A stretch of DNA of 64,000 nt from Rhodospirillaceae bacterium. GTDB lineage: Bacteria; Pseudomonadota; Alphaproteobacteria; Azospirillales; Azospirillaceae. A program made the position numbers and the translations under genes. This document shows, piece after piece, positions 18,160 to 27,236 of the stretch. Positions within the stretch are counted from its first letter, which is position 1; each line of letters begins with the position of its first letter. The notes beneath the pieces were generated by a model that saw only the letters and a program-made list of their open reading frames with translations, was not told where the DNA came from and ran no database searches. Where the stretch lies: assembly GCA_029267445.1 (NCBI GenBank), contig JAJUIU010000012.1:1-64000 (forward strand), in the 5' to 3' direction.

Positions 18160-19767
18160 CTACATCCGGAACACGCCGAACCGCGTCTGCGGGATCGGGG
18201 CGTTCAGGCTCGCGCTCAGGCCCAGCCCCAGCACGGTGCGGGTTTCCGCCGGGTCGATGATGCCGTCGTCCCACAGGCGGGCACTGGCGTAGTAGGGGTG
18301 GCCCTGGGCCTCGTACTGGGCGCGGATGGGGGCCTTGAAGGCCTCCTCCTCCTCCGGCGTCCAGGCCTTGCCCTGCGCCTCCAGCCCGTCGCGCCGCACG
18401 GTGGCCAGCACGCTGGCCGCCTGCTCGCCGCCCATCACGCTGATGCGGGCGTTCGGCCACATCCACAGGAAGCGGGGGGAGTAGGCGCGCCCGCACATGC
18501 CGTAGTTCCCGGCCCCGAAGCTGCCGCCGATGATGACGGTGAATTTCGGCACGGCCGCACAGGCGACCGCCGTCACCAGCTTCGCCCCGTCCTTGGCGAT
18601 GCCCGCGTTCTCGTATTTCCGGCCGACCATGAAGCCGGTGATGTTCTGCAGGAACACCAACGGGATGCCCCGCTGGCAGCACAGTTCCACGAAGTGCGCG
18701 CCCTTGAGCGCACTCTCGCTGAACAGGATGCCGTTGTTGGCGACGATGCCCACGGGATAGCCCCAGATGTGGGCGAAGCCGCAGACCAGCGTGGTCCCGT
18801 ACAGCGCCTTGAACTCATCGAACTCGCTGCAGTCCACCACGCGGGCGATCACCTCCCGCACGTCGTAGGGCTTGCGCGTGTCGCTGGGGATGACGCCGTA
18901 AAGCTCCGCCGGGTCGTACTTGGGCTCCACCGGCTCGCGGGTGGCGAGCTGGGCCGGCTTGCGGCGGTTCAGGTTGCCAACGATGGACCGCGCGATGGCC
19001 AGCGCGTGCCGGTCGTCCTGGGCGTAATGGTCGGTGACACCGGAGCTGCGGGAATGCACGTCCGCCCCGCCCAGATCCTCCGCACTCACCACCTCCCCCG
19101 TGGCGGCCTTCACCAGCGGCGGGCCGCCCAGGAAGATGGTACCCTGGTTCTTCACGATCACGCTCTCGTCCGCCATGGCGGGGACATAGGCGCCACCGGC
19201 CGTGCAGCTTCCCATCACCACGGCGATCTGCGGGATGCCGGCCGCCGACATGGTCGCCTGGTTGTAGAAGATGCGGCCGAAATGGTCCCGGTCGGGGAAG
19301 ACCTCGTCCTGGTTCGGCAGGTTGGCCCCGCCGCTGTCCACAAGGTAGATGCAGGGCAGGTTGTTCTGCGCCGCGATCTCCTGCGCGCGCAGGTGCTTCT
19401 TCACGGTCAGCGGATAGTACGTGCCGCCCTTCACCGTGGCGTCGTTGGCGACGACCACGCATTCCTGGCCCGCCACCCGGCCGATGCCGGTCAGGATGCC
19501 GGCCGCCGGCACGTCGTCCGGATACACGCCGTGCGCCGCGAGCTGGGAGAACTCCAGGTAAGGCGTGCCCGGGTCCAGCAGGTTGCGCACCCGGTCCCGG
19601 GGCAGCAGCTTGCCGCGCGCCAGATGCTTCTCCCGCGCCTTCTCGCCCCCGCCCAGCTTGATGCGCGCCACGGTCGCCTTCAGGTCCTCCACCTGGGCGG
19701 CCATCGCCGCCGCGTTCTCGGCGAAGGCGGGGTCGCGCGGGTCGATGGCGCTGGTCAGCACGGGCAT
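18160..19767 (-). CDS. mccB: Methylcrotonyl-CoA carboxylase beta (carboxyltransferase) subunit
   Basis: This 535-residue carboxyltransferase moves CO2 from biotin to 3-methylcrotonyl-CoA with the mccA product. N- and C-terminal crotonase-like carboxyltransferase halves are visible: [17 protein letters not shown] and [17 protein letters not shown] in the first, [19 protein letters not shown] and [16 protein letters not shown] in the second. The last motifs are characteristic of MCC rather than PCC beta subunits. ATG 19767 ([12 protein letters not shown]) is chosen over upstream low-complexity sequence. It lies 6.8 kb from its partner subunit. Confidence 0.93.
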   Translation of the reverse strand: MPVLTSAIDPRDPAFAENAAAMAAQVEDLKATVARIKLGGGEKAREKHLARGKLLPRDRVRNLLDPGTPYLEFSQLAAHGVYPDDVPAAGILTGIGRVAGQECVVVANDATVKGGTYYPLTVKKHLRAQEIAAQNNLPCIYLVDSGGANLPNQDEVFPDRDHFGRIFYNQATMSAAGIPQIAVVMGSCTAGGAYVPAMADESVIVKNQGTIFLGGPPLVKAATGEVVSAEDLGGADVHSRSSGVTDHYAQDDRHALAIARSIVGNLNRRKPAQLATREPVEPKYDPAELYGVIPSDTRKPYDVREVIARVVDCSEFDEFKALYGTTLVCGFAHIWGYPVGIVANNGILFSESALKGAHFVELCCQRGIPLVFLQNITGFMVGRKYENAGIAKDGAKLVTAVACAAVPKFTVIIGGSFGAGNYGMCGRAYSPRFLWMWPNARISVMGGEQAASVLATVRRDGLEAQGKAWTPEEEEAFKAPIRAQYEAQGHPYYASARLWDDGIIDPAETRTVLGLGLSASLNAPIPQTRFGVFRM

Positions 19768-19934
19768 GGGCGGGGTCCCTCCTGGCGCCGGCGTTGGGCT
19801 TCCCGCCGCCGGTCTGTCCGGCCTGGGATATCCGACGGCGCGGGCCGGGCGCAAGCCGCATGCCTCGAGCGGCCGGGCTGATCGGCGCCGCCGGGTGTTG
19901 GCAAGGGGACCGCCCCCATCGCCGGACCTCCCGC

Positions 19935-20822
19935 ATGCCCGATCAGGCCGAACCCTTCCGCCGCGACCTCTACACCGACGATCACAACGTCCCGGAGCCG
20001 GAGCCCTCCCCCCGCCTGCGCCAGACGGAGAAGAAGGAGGTGCGGCGGATGGCGGCCCCCCGCGCCGCCGTCATCCACGAGGCCATCCGCAAGGAGGGGG
20101 AGGAGCAGCTGGGCCGCCCCACCTCCTCCCTCGTCTGGTCGGCCCTGGCGGCGGGCCTCTCCATGGGTTTCTCCATGGTCGGGCTGGCGGTGATGCGGGC
20201 GGGGATGCCGGAGGGGGCGGACTGGACCAAGCTGGTGGCCAGCTTCGGCTACGCCTTCGGGTTCCTGATCGTCATCCTGGGCCGCCAGCAGCTGTTCACC
20301 GAGAACACGCTGACCGTGATGCTGCCGCTGCTGCACCACCGCTCCTGGTCGGCGCTCAGGGCCATGCTGCGGCTCTGGGGCATCGTCTTCGCCATGAACG
20401 TGGTGGGCACGCTGATCTTCGCCCTGGTCGCCTACCGCACCGCCGTGTTCGAGCCGCCCCTGAAGGCGGAGTTCCTGGAACTGGGCCGCCACGTCGCCGG
20501 CTTCGGCTGGTGGACCACCTTCGGCAAGGCCATCGTGGCCGGCTGGCTGATCGCGCTGCTGGTCTGGCTGCAGCCCCTGTCGGGCAGTGCCCGGCCCTTC
20601 GTCATCATCCTGATCACCTACCTGATCGCCTTGCTGGACCTCGCCCACATCATCGCCGGATCGGTGGAGGTCTCGTACGCCGCCTTCGCCGGGGCCATCG
20701 GCTGGGGCGATTACGCCTGGGGCTTCATGGCGCCCACCCTGCTGGGCAACATCACCGGCGGCGTCGTCCTGGTCGCCCTCGTCCACCACGCGCAGATCCG
20801 GGCGGAGATGTATGAGGATTGA
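19935..20822 (+). CDS. Formate/nitrite-transporter-family inner-membrane protein (YfdC-like)
   Basis: This 295-residue protein is of the FNT family. A charged N-terminal tail of about 70 residues ([18 protein letters not shown]) precedes about six membrane helices. FNT-like features include [40 protein letters not shown] and the late segment [20 protein letters not shown]. The long charged N-terminus and the [10 protein letters not shown] motif favour the YfdC-like branch, whose substrate is unknown, over the formate channel FocA. The start at 19935 ([11 protein letters not shown]) follows poor-quality upstream sequence. It is monocistronic and divergent from mccB. Confidence 0.85.
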   Translation: MPDQAEPFRRDLYTDDHNVPEPEPSPRLRQTEKKEVRRMAAPRAAVIHEAIRKEGEEQLGRPTSSLVWSALAAGLSMGFSMVGLAVMRAGMPEGADWTKLVASFGYAFGFLIVILGRQQLFTENTLTVMLPLLHHRSWSALRAMLRLWGIVFAMNVVGTLIFALVAYRTAVFEPPLKAEFLELGRHVAGFGWWTTFGKAIVAGWLIALLVWLQPLSGSARPFVIILITYLIALLDLAHIIAGSVEVSYAAFAGAIGWGDYAWGFMAPTLLGNITGGVVLVALVHHAQIRAEMYED

Positions 20823-20832
20823 ACTCTTGACT

Positions 20833-21231
20833 TCAAAGCCGTCGGATCGGACCAGGGTAACGGGCGATCAACCCGTCCGCCGTGACCAGGGTAATGCCCT
20901 CGATGGTCGCCTGGGCCACCAGCAGCCGATCAAACGGGTCCTTGTGGATCGGCGGCAAGACGGCCACGGCGGCCGCGTGCCGGCCGGTGACTGGCAGTTC
21001 CTCCCAGCCATTCTCGATCAGTCCGCGACGAAGGTCCTGCGGGTTCACGGCGAAATCGGGACGGCCCAGCCCCGACTTGATGGCCACCTCCAGGATGGAG
21101 ATCGCGCTGAACACCGGGATGGTCACCGTGTCCAGCAGCAGCCTCGACAGCGCGACCGGCAGCTCGCCTCCCGTACCGGTCCGGCCTTCGGCAGCCCATA
21201 GGAGGAGATGTGTGTCGAGGAGAACCCTCAT
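20833..21231 (-). CDS. PIN-domain toxin of a Phd/VapC-type module
   Basis: This 132-residue PIN-domain ribonuclease toxin has acidic residues Asp6 (LLDTHLLLWA), Glu48 (ISILEVAIK), Asp98/Asp101 (HKDPFDRLLVAQA) and Asp119 (VTADGLI), all in place. The THLLLWA start and DPFDRLLVAQA block belong to the COG3744-like VapC branch that pairs with Phd/YefM antitoxins, as here. It overlaps the antitoxin gene by 4 bases. The FNT gene ends 10 bases away on the opposite strand. Confidence 0.93.
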   Translation of the reverse strand: MRVLLDTHLLLWAAEGRTGTGGELPVALSRLLLDTVTIPVFSAISILEVAIKSGLGRPDFAVNPQDLRRGLIENGWEELPVTGRHAAAVAVLPPIHKDPFDRLLVAQATIEGITLVTADGLIARYPGPIRRL

Positions 21232-21473
21232 TCGTCGCCGTAGAACATCGCCGCGATCTCGTCCTGGAACGGCGTCTTGATGTCGTCAGGCGCCTTGATC
21301 TGCCCCGCCAGAAACCCGATCCGGCGCCGCACGGGATGCTCACCGGAGTCGAGCGGCACGACCTTCACCAGCGGGCGACCGGCCTTCGCGATGATGAACG
21401 CCTCCCCCTGGGCGGCCTCGTCGACGAGGCGCGACAGGTTGGTCGTGGCATCGTGGATGTTGACCTTGCGCAT
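21228..21473 (-). CDS. Phd/YefM-family antitoxin
   Basis: This 81-residue antitoxin has the typical Phd/YefM N-terminus (MRKVNIHDATTNLSRLVDEA, then GEAFIIAKAGRPLVKVVPLD). The C-terminus (PDDIKTPFQDEIAAMFYGDE) is the toxin-binding tail usual in this subgroup. It lies upstream of the PIN toxin and overlaps it by 4 bases (ATGA). Upstream are two copies of a repressor-like site and, beyond them, the terminator of the S9 peptidase gene. Confidence 0.93.
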   Translation of the reverse strand: MRKVNIHDATTNLSRLVDEAAQGEAFIIAKAGRPLVKVVPLDSGEHPVRRRIGFLAGQIKAPDDIKTPFQDEIAAMFYGDE

Positions 21474-21484
21474 CGCGGCACCTC

Positions 21485-21510
21485 GGACTTAGTCCGCTGA
21501 ACTTAGTCCA
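21485..21510 (-). promoter_or_regulatory. Direct-repeat operator of the Phd/PIN module
   Basis: ACTTAGTCC occurs at 21487-21495 and again at 21501-21509, 14 bp apart; the first copy extends to the palindrome GGACT-T-AGTCC. It lies 12-37 bases upstream of the antitoxin ATG. Phd-family proteins autorepress through such paired sites, so this is the probable operator. Confidence 0.6.
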
Positions 21511-21526
21511 CCAGCCACCAAAAGAA

Positions 21527-21556
21527 AAGGGGCGGGACCCTCCGGCCCCGCCCCTT
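21527..21556 (-). terminator. Rho-independent terminator of the S9 peptidase gene
   Basis: Ten-base arms AAGGGGCGGG (21527-21536) and CCCGCCCCTT (21547-21556) enclose a 10-base loop. On the minus strand they are followed by TTTTCTTTT. It lies 25 bases beyond the peptidase stop and insulates the Phd/PIN module downstream. Confidence 0.85.
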
Positions 21557-21580
21557 CCCTCCTACACCCGGCGCGCGGGG

Positions 21581-23575
21581 TCAGCCGCCGGCGCCGAACA
21601 CCTTGCGGAAGAACATCGCCTCCGCCATGTCGCCGTAGAAGCGGTTGGTCCGCTTGCGGAAGCCGTGACCCTCGTCCATGGCCAGCACGTACCAGACGTC
21701 GCCGCCGTTCTTGCGGATCTGGGCCACCATCTGCTCCGCCTCGCCGCGCGGCACGCGGGGGTCGTTCGCCCCCTGGGTGATCAGCATCGGCTTGGTGATC
21801 TTCGCCGCGTTGGTCAGCGGGCTGATCTTCATCAGGTGCTCCCGCATCTTGGGATCGCGCTCGTCGCCGTATTCGGGGCGGCGCAGGTCGCGGCGGTACT
21901 CGGCCGTGCTCTCCAGGAAGGTGACGAAGTTGGAGATGCCGACCGTGGAGGACCCGCCGGCCAGCCGGTCGTTGTAGTGGACCATGCTGGCATAGACCAT
22001 GTAGCCGCCGTAGGAGCCGCCGGTCACCACCACGCGCTTGGGGTCGAGGTCGGGCTGCGTCCCGATCCAGTCCAGCAGCGCTCCCACATCCTTGACCGAA
22101 TCCTCGCGCTTGAATCCGTTGTCCAGGCTGACGAACGTCTTCCCGTAGCCGGTGGAGCCGCGCACGTTCGGCCGGATCACGGCCGCACCCAGCTCATTCA
22201 CCCAGAACTGGATGATCGAGCTGAAGCTCGGCCGCCACTGGCCCTCCGGCCCGCCGTGCAGGTCGATGATGACCGGCAGCCGGCCCTTGGCCTCGCGCGG
22301 CTTGTACATGAAGGCCGGGATCTGGCGCGGCTTGCCGTCCACCTGGTCGAAGGTGGGGTACTGGATCAGCTGTGCTTCGGCGAAGCGGTCGGTGTTCAGC
22401 CCGCCCACCTCGCTCTTCGTCCATTGCGTCACCGCGCGGGTGGCGAGGTCGATGACGAAGGCGTCGCTGGGTGCCGACGAGCGCGACACGCTGACGGCCA
22501 GCTTCTTGCCGTCCGGGCTGAAGCGCAGGCCGCCGACCGTGCCCTTCGGCAGCGTGGCCGCCGGCACCGGCTTCAGTGTGGCCGTGTCCAGCATGTGCAG
22601 GGTGGAATAGCCGCCCTCGTTCATGGTGTAGGCGATCAGCGACCCGTCGCGGGACATGGCGGCACTCTCCACATCCCAGGGCGCCTCCACCGACACCCAG
22701 CGGGTCTGCCCGGACTTGAGGTCGTACAGGCCCAGGCGCGCGAACTCCCCGGATTCGTCGGACACCAGGAACACGCCGGACCCGTCGCGGGTGAAGCCGA
22801 CGCCGTCTAGGGCCACGTTGTCCAGGTCCGGCTTGATCCGGGTCATCTGGCCGGTCTTGACGTCGACCACGTTCAGGAAGGACCGGGTGACGGAGACGAA
22901 GCGCCCTACCAGCAGCTTGGAATCGTCCGGCGACCATGCCCCGGCGCTCCACGCCCCCTCCTCCGTCGTCAGCGGCTTCGCGGTGGCGGCGTCGTTCAGC
23001 CCGGCGACATAGACATCCGTGTTCTTGCCGTCGCGCCGGGTGCTGGAGAAGGCGATGCGGTCGCCGGCGTTGGACCACAGGATGCCCTGGTTGCGCGACT
23101 TGCCGTCGGTGATCATCCGCACAGCCCCGGTCGCGAGGTCCATGTGGAAGAACTGGAACTGCTCGTTCCCGCCGACATCCCAGCTGTAGACCAGATCGTT
23201 CGTGCCCGCCTTCGGGGAGAAGCGGCCGAAGGTGATCGGCTCCTCCTTGAAGGTGATCTGGGTGCGGGCGCCTAAGGGCTGCGTCACCAGATGCAGCTGG
23301 TTGGTCTCCCCGAAGCGGGTGGTGATCAGCAGGCCCTTGCCGTCGGCCGTCCAGTCCACCACGCCGGCGGACCGCGCGTTCAGATAGGCCCGGTACTTCT
23401 CCGCCAGCGCCTGATCCACCTCCGGCACGTTCTCGGTGATCAGGTTCCCGCGCTCGACCCGGTTCACCGGCGCCTGGGCGGCGGCTTCGGTCGCCAGCGG
23501 CGGCGCCATGGTCAGCGCGAGGGCGCCCAGCGTCAGCGTGAACACGCCGGCGCGCAGCAACGGCTTCAGTCGCAT
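21581..23575 (-). CDS. Secreted S9-family prolyl-oligopeptidase-like peptidase
   Basis: This is a 664-residue serine peptidase/acyl-peptide hydrolase of family S9. A signal peptide (about residues 1-34, hydrophobic core LLRAGVFTLTLGALAL) sends it to the periplasm. A beta-propeller region with WD40-like blades (FSPDGKKLAVSVSRSS) covers roughly residues 40-380. The C-terminal alpha/beta-hydrolase domain has the nucleophile elbow GGSYGGYM with Ser521, Asp605 in QGANDPRVP and His637 in DEGHGF, a complete triad. The start at 23575 (MRLKPLLRAG) is set by the signal peptide. It is followed by a strong terminator. Confidence 0.93.
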   Translation of the reverse strand: MRLKPLLRAGVFTLTLGALALTMAPPLATEAAAQAPVNRVERGNLITENVPEVDQALAEKYRAYLNARSAGVVDWTADGKGLLITTRFGETNQLHLVTQPLGARTQITFKEEPITFGRFSPKAGTNDLVYSWDVGGNEQFQFFHMDLATGAVRMITDGKSRNQGILWSNAGDRIAFSSTRRDGKNTDVYVAGLNDAATAKPLTTEEGAWSAGAWSPDDSKLLVGRFVSVTRSFLNVVDVKTGQMTRIKPDLDNVALDGVGFTRDGSGVFLVSDESGEFARLGLYDLKSGQTRWVSVEAPWDVESAAMSRDGSLIAYTMNEGGYSTLHMLDTATLKPVPAATLPKGTVGGLRFSPDGKKLAVSVSRSSAPSDAFVIDLATRAVTQWTKSEVGGLNTDRFAEAQLIQYPTFDQVDGKPRQIPAFMYKPREAKGRLPVIIDLHGGPEGQWRPSFSSIIQFWVNELGAAVIRPNVRGSTGYGKTFVSLDNGFKREDSVKDVGALLDWIGTQPDLDPKRVVVTGGSYGGYMVYASMVHYNDRLAGGSSTVGISNFVTFLESTAEYRRDLRRPEYGDERDPKMREHLMKISPLTNAAKITKPMLITQGANDPRVPRGEAEQMVAQIRKNGGDVWYVLAMDEGHGFRKRTNRFYGDMAEAMFFRKVFGAGG

Positions 23576-23692
23576 GTTCTCCCCGTTCCCTGTCTGGAGT
23601 CTCCGCCGCCGCTTCGCTCGACGGGCGATTTCGCGCCACACCCTACCCGACGGGGTAGCCGCCACCAACGGTGATCGGGTTACGGGATTGTT

Positions 23693-24757
23693 TCAATCCG
23701 GCAATGGACCGTTCACGCCGGCGCCCGCCGCCCGCACCTTCGGGTCCATCACCCGGAACCAGAGCGGCGGCAGCATCGCCAGCAGCACCATGCCCGGATA
23801 GCCCAGCGGCATGCGCATGGCGTCGCCATCGTCCACCAGCTCCGGGAACGGCTTGGCGGGCCAGGTGTGGTGCTCCGCGTGGAGGCCCAGGTTGAAGGTC
23901 ATCCAGTTCGTCAGCCGGTGGGCGGAGTTCCAGGAGTGCCGGGGCCCCATGCGGGTCCATCCGCCGCGCCCGTTGGGCTGCCGCGTCAGCCCGTAATGCT
24001 CGATGTAGCCGGTGGACTGCAGCAGCTGCACGGCCACCAGCGCCTGGGCGACGAACACCAGCAGGGCGAACGGCCCGAACAGGACCCACACGGCCAGGAC
24101 CGAGGCCAGATGGATCGCCGCGTAGTGCAGCATGCGGTTGCCGGCGCCGAACAGGGGCTTCCCCTGCTTCGCCAACCGCTCCGCCTCGATCGCCCAGGCC
24201 TCCCGGATGGAGCCGAGGATCGAGCGCGGGAGATAGGCGTAGAGGCTTTCGCCCAGCTTCGCCGTGGTCGGGTCGTCGGGCGTGCCCACCGTCCGGTGGT
24301 GGCCATGCACATGCTCGATCCGGAACAGCGCCCAGAGGACGAGGGAGGACAGGGCGACCCCCAGCCCCCGCTCCCACGCCGCACGACGGTGGATCAGCTC
24401 GTGCGCCGCCGTCAGCCCGATGCCCCCGTTGACGAGGCCGAGGGCGAGGACGACACCCACGACCTCCCACCACAGCAGCCCGCCGGCGGAGACGCGATGC
24501 AGGCCGTACAGCAGCAGCGCCAGCAGCGGCGGGAACACGAACCAGACGAGGCCCCGGTGCCCCAGCCCGCCATCGGGCACGGCGAACCGGCGGTCCTCCG
24601 GCACCGCCGCGTCCAGCAGGGCCGCGATCAGGCTGAACCACAGCACCGGCAGGAACAGCCACGGTCCGCCAAGCCACAGTCCGATCAGCGCCAGTGCGGG
24701 CATGCTGCCCGCGAACAGGGCGTGGAGCAGCGTCGCGCGGGCGGACCCTGCCGCCAT
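23693..24757 (-). CDS. AlkB-family membrane alkane monooxygenase
   Basis: This 354-residue membrane diiron hydroxylase of the AlkB/fatty-acid-desaturase superfamily should oxidise terminal methyl groups of alkanes or similar chains using O2 and rubredoxin. The histidine boxes are complete: HELIH (119-123), EHVHGHH (149-154 region) and LGLHAEHH (291-297). The AlkB-type GYIEHYGL block is at 251-256. At least four hydrophobic helices are present. The ATG at 24757 shares one base with the upstream isomerase-like stop (TGATG). No rubredoxin or alcohol dehydrogenase lies beside it. Substrate range cannot be read from the sequence. Confidence 0.88.
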   Translation of the reverse strand: MAAGSARATLLHALFAGSMPALALIGLWLGGPWLFLPVLWFSLIAALLDAAVPEDRRFAVPDGGLGHRGLVWFVFPPLLALLLYGLHRVSAGGLLWWEVVGVVLALGLVNGGIGLTAAHELIHRRAAWERGLGVALSSLVLWALFRIEHVHGHHRTVGTPDDPTTAKLGESLYAYLPRSILGSIREAWAIEAERLAKQGKPLFGAGNRMLHYAAIHLASVLAVWVLFGPFALLVFVAQALVAVQLLQSTGYIEHYGLTRQPNGRGGWTRMGPRHSWNSAHRLTNWMTFNLGLHAEHHTWPAKPFPELVDDGDAMRMPLGYPGMVLLAMLPPLWFRVMDPKVRAAGAGVNGPLPD

Positions 24758-25359
24758 CACCAGCCCCCCGTCTCCAGCCAGCGCGCCACCTGGTCCAGCC
24801 GGTCGGCACCCCAGAAGGGCTCCCCGTCCACGACGATGAAGGGCGATCCGAACACCCCGGCCGCCTGCGCCTCCTCGTTCACGGCGCGCAGCCTGTCCTT
24901 CACCTCCGGCCGCTGCACCGCCTCGGTCAGTTCGGCGGGATCGACGCCCACGCCGACGGCCACACCCGCCACGGCCTCCACCGGCCCCATGTCGCGGCCC
25001 ATGCCCCAATGGGCGTGGTAGACGGCCTGAGCGAAGCGCTTCGCCTGCTCCGGGTCGCGGCCCTCAAGCCAGTAGAAAGCGCGGCAGGCGGCCAAGGCAC
25101 CGATGGGGGCCACCTCCGGCCATGTCAGGGGTGCCCCGATCAGCCGGGCGAAGCGGGGCACGTCGCGGCGCAGATAATCGCCATGCAGCGGCTTCCGCAT
25201 CAGGGGCACGGCGCCGGTGGTCTTGAACACCACCCCCAGCAGCATGGGCCGCCAGCGTACCGCGCGGTTCCCCCGTGCGGCCACCTGCTCCACCTGGAGG
25301 GAGGCGAGATAGCCGTAGGGCGAGGCGAAATCGAACCAGAAATCGATGGGTGCGGCCAC
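24757..25359 (-). CDS. 2-hydroxychromene-2-carboxylate isomerase-like DsbA-family protein
   Basis: This 200-residue protein has the thioredoxin/DsbA fold of the HCCA isomerase (NahD) and kappa-class GST family. The N-terminus IDFWFDFASPYGYLAS carries Ser13 in place of a redox cysteine, and the C-terminus has AAGVFGSPFIVVDGEPFWG, the cis-Pro region typical of the family. The start is GTG at 25359. Its stop overlaps the alkB-like start, so the two are translationally coupled. Actual substrate is unknown; many members are not involved in naphthalene degradation. Confidence 0.88.
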   Translation of the reverse strand: MAAPIDFWFDFASPYGYLASLQVEQVAARGNRAVRWRPMLLGVVFKTTGAVPLMRKPLHGDYLRRDVPRFARLIGAPLTWPEVAPIGALAACRAFYWLEGRDPEQAKRFAQAVYHAHWGMGRDMGPVEAVAGVAVGVGVDPAELTEAVQRPEVKDRLRAVNEEAQAAGVFGSPFIVVDGEPFWGADRLDQVARWLETGGW

Positions 25360-25461
25360 GCGCGTCCTCCCCGGAACCGGCCCTTGGTGGGCCTTGTCGT
25401 TCAGGGGGGCAGCCTATCGCCCCGCACCCAGGCGGACAACCGGCGCATCGGGACCGGCGGC

Positions 25462-26253
25462 TCAGTCGAAGGCGTAGGCGTCCATCGCCAGCACGCCATA
25501 GGTGTGGCTGCTGTGAAGGCGCCGGCCGGCCGCACCGGGCGTACCCACCCCCATCGCGACGAACAGGGGCAGCAGATGCTCCTCCGTCGGGTGGTTGCGC
25601 GCCGCGTGCGGCGCCTTGGCACGGTAGGCCAGCGCATCCTCCGTCCGGCCGCCCGTCACGGCATCGTGCATCCAGTCGCCGAACTCGACCACCCAGTCCG
25701 GCGCATCGGCGTCCAGGTCGCGGCCCCAGAACTCGCCCAGATTATGGGTCAGGGCGCCGGAGGCGACGATCAGCACCCCCTCCCCCCGCAGCGGCCGCAG
25801 CGCCTCGCCCAGACGGCGATGCCACTCCGGCCCCAGATGCGGCTGGATCGAAAGCTGCGTCATCGGCACGTCCGCCTCCGGCCAGGCCAGACCCAGCGGC
25901 ACCCAGGCGCCATGGTCCAGGCCCCGGTCCGGATGCACGGTCACCGGCAGGCCGGCCGCCGTCAGCAATGCCGCCACGCGTGCGGCGAGGCCGGGCGCCC
26001 CCGGTGCCGGATAGCGGATGTCGAACAGGGCCTGGGGGAAGCCCCGGCCGAAATCATGGATCGTCGCAGGCTCAGGCGCCGCCGACACGACCGGCGCCCG
26101 CGTCTCCCAGTGGGCGGAGACGACGAGGATCGCCTTCGGCCGGGGCAGCTCCGCCGCCAGCCCGGTCAGGAACCGGCGGGCGGGTCCGTCCTCCAGCGCC
26201 AGCATGGGCGAACCGTGGGACACGAACAGGGCGGGCAGGCGTGCGGTGCTCAT
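25462..26253 (-). CDS. Class III extradiol ring-cleavage dioxygenase (YgiD/DODA type)
   Basis: This 263-residue metal-dependent dioxygenase is related to YgiD and plant DOPA 4,5-dioxygenase. Conserved metal-ligand histidines are visible in FVSHGSPML (His13) and VSAHWET (His48), with further ones in GLDHGAWVPL and GALTHNLGEF. Length is normal. It lies 102 bases upstream of the isomerase/AlkB pair on the same strand, so a joint role in aromatic chemistry is possible but unproven. Bacterial YgiD has DOPA-cleaving activity in vitro and an unclear physiological role. Confidence 0.9.
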   Translation of the reverse strand: MSTARLPALFVSHGSPMLALEDGPARRFLTGLAAELPRPKAILVVSAHWETRAPVVSAAPEPATIHDFGRGFPQALFDIRYPAPGAPGLAARVAALLTAAGLPVTVHPDRGLDHGAWVPLGLAWPEADVPMTQLSIQPHLGPEWHRRLGEALRPLRGEGVLIVASGALTHNLGEFWGRDLDADAPDWVVEFGDWMHDAVTGGRTEDALAYRAKAPHAARNHPTEEHLLPLFVAMGVGTPGAAGRRLHSSHTYGVLAMDAYAFD

Positions 26254-26369
26254 GGTCGGGGTCCTTGGAAATCAGACCCGTCACAGGTTTGCACGGCCCG
26301 CCCGCTGCACCAGTCCGCCCGCTGGCGACACATTGGTGCGGCCAGGGCAACAATGAGCGCTGGCGACAC

Positions 26370-27023
26370 TCAACGGCCGGAGCTGCCGTACCGCTCCTCC
26401 CGCCAGGGGTCGCCGCGCCGGTGGTATCCCCGCGCCTCCCAGGTGCCCTTCACGTCCGTGTCGGTGAACCAGAGCTGGCGCAGCCATTTCGCGCTCTTCC
26501 ACAGGTACAGGTGCGGCACCAGCAGCCGCACCGGCCCGCCATGGGCGCGGGTCAGGGGCGCGCCCTCCCAATGGGTCGCCAGCAGCACGCCGTCGCGCCG
26601 CAGATCCTCCACAGGCAGGCAGGTGGTATAGCCGTCGAACCCCTTGATGATGACGAACCGCGCCTCCGCGCGCGGCTGCACCGCCGCCAGCAGATCGGTC
26701 CCCGCCACGCCCTGCCAGCGGTTGTCGTAGCGCGACCAGCCGGTGACGCAGTGGATGTCCGTCACCGGCGTCGACTGCCGCTGGCGGCCAAGGTCCGCAT
26801 AGCTCCAACGCAGGGCCTTGCGCACCATCCCGCCGACGGTCAGCGACCAGTCGCGCGGCACAATCACCGGCTGGTTGCCCAGGTCCAGCACCGGCCAGCC
26901 GCCGGTCAGCTCCTGCCCCGGCGGCAGCCGCTCCGTCGCCGGATCGGCGCTGCGCCCGGTCAGAAGGCGCCCCTGGCGGGCCCAGTCGGCCTTGGCGGCG
27001 GCGAGTTTCTCCCAGTTCGGCAT
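26370..27023 (-). CDS. Sulfite-oxidase-family molybdopterin oxidoreductase
   Basis: This 217-residue molybdopterin-binding oxidoreductase is of the sulfite oxidase/YedY superfamily. The Mo-coordinating cysteine is Cys92 in DIHCVTGWSRYDNRW, and KGFDGYTTCLP lies at the expected place. The C-terminus has LLVPHLYLWKSAKWLRQL, normal for this small family. There is no twin-arginine signal, so the protein looks cytoplasmic. It lacks the dimerisation domain of full sulfite oxidases. No heme-containing MsrQ/YedZ partner is encoded next to it. The substrate is unknown. Confidence 0.88.
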   Translation of the reverse strand: MPNWEKLAAAKADWARQGRLLTGRSADPATERLPPGQELTGGWPVLDLGNQPVIVPRDWSLTVGGMVRKALRWSYADLGRQRQSTPVTDIHCVTGWSRYDNRWQGVAGTDLLAAVQPRAEARFVIIKGFDGYTTCLPVEDLRRDGVLLATHWEGAPLTRAHGGPVRLLVPHLYLWKSAKWLRQLWFTDTDVKGTWEARGYHRRGDPWREERYGSSGR

Positions 27024-27115
27024 GGCGGCGGTCTCCTTCAGGCCGGGACCATACCCCGTCCGCGCCGCCTCCGCCCGTCACACCCGATCACGCTGCGGTG
27101 AGGCTGGCGGCTTTC

Positions 27116-27185
27116 GTCCTTCGACAGGCTCAGGACGAGGGAGGAGCTGGTCCTTGCTCTCAAGCCCCTCACCCTGAGCCTGTCG
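27116..27185. repeat. Inverted repeat element (CGACAGGCTCAGG type)
   Basis: Thirteen-base arms CGACAGGCTCAGG (27122-27134) and CCTGAGCCTGTCG (27173-27185) lie in the 213-base gap between the oxidoreductase and SDR genes. The left arm is preceded by GTCCTT. It is a common type of dispersed palindrome in alphaproteobacteria. No gene is seen in this gap. Confidence 0.8.
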
Positions 27186-27236
27186 TCGCTTTAGCGGACG
27201 CCGAAGGCGACTAGGGGGAGGGGCCGCCGCGCCCCA

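Noticed and set aside
18160-19854. Extended N-terminus for the MCC beta subunit starting at 19854.
   Set aside because: The first 29 residues are low-complexity Pro/Gly/Ala; the ATG at 19767 fits the family start.
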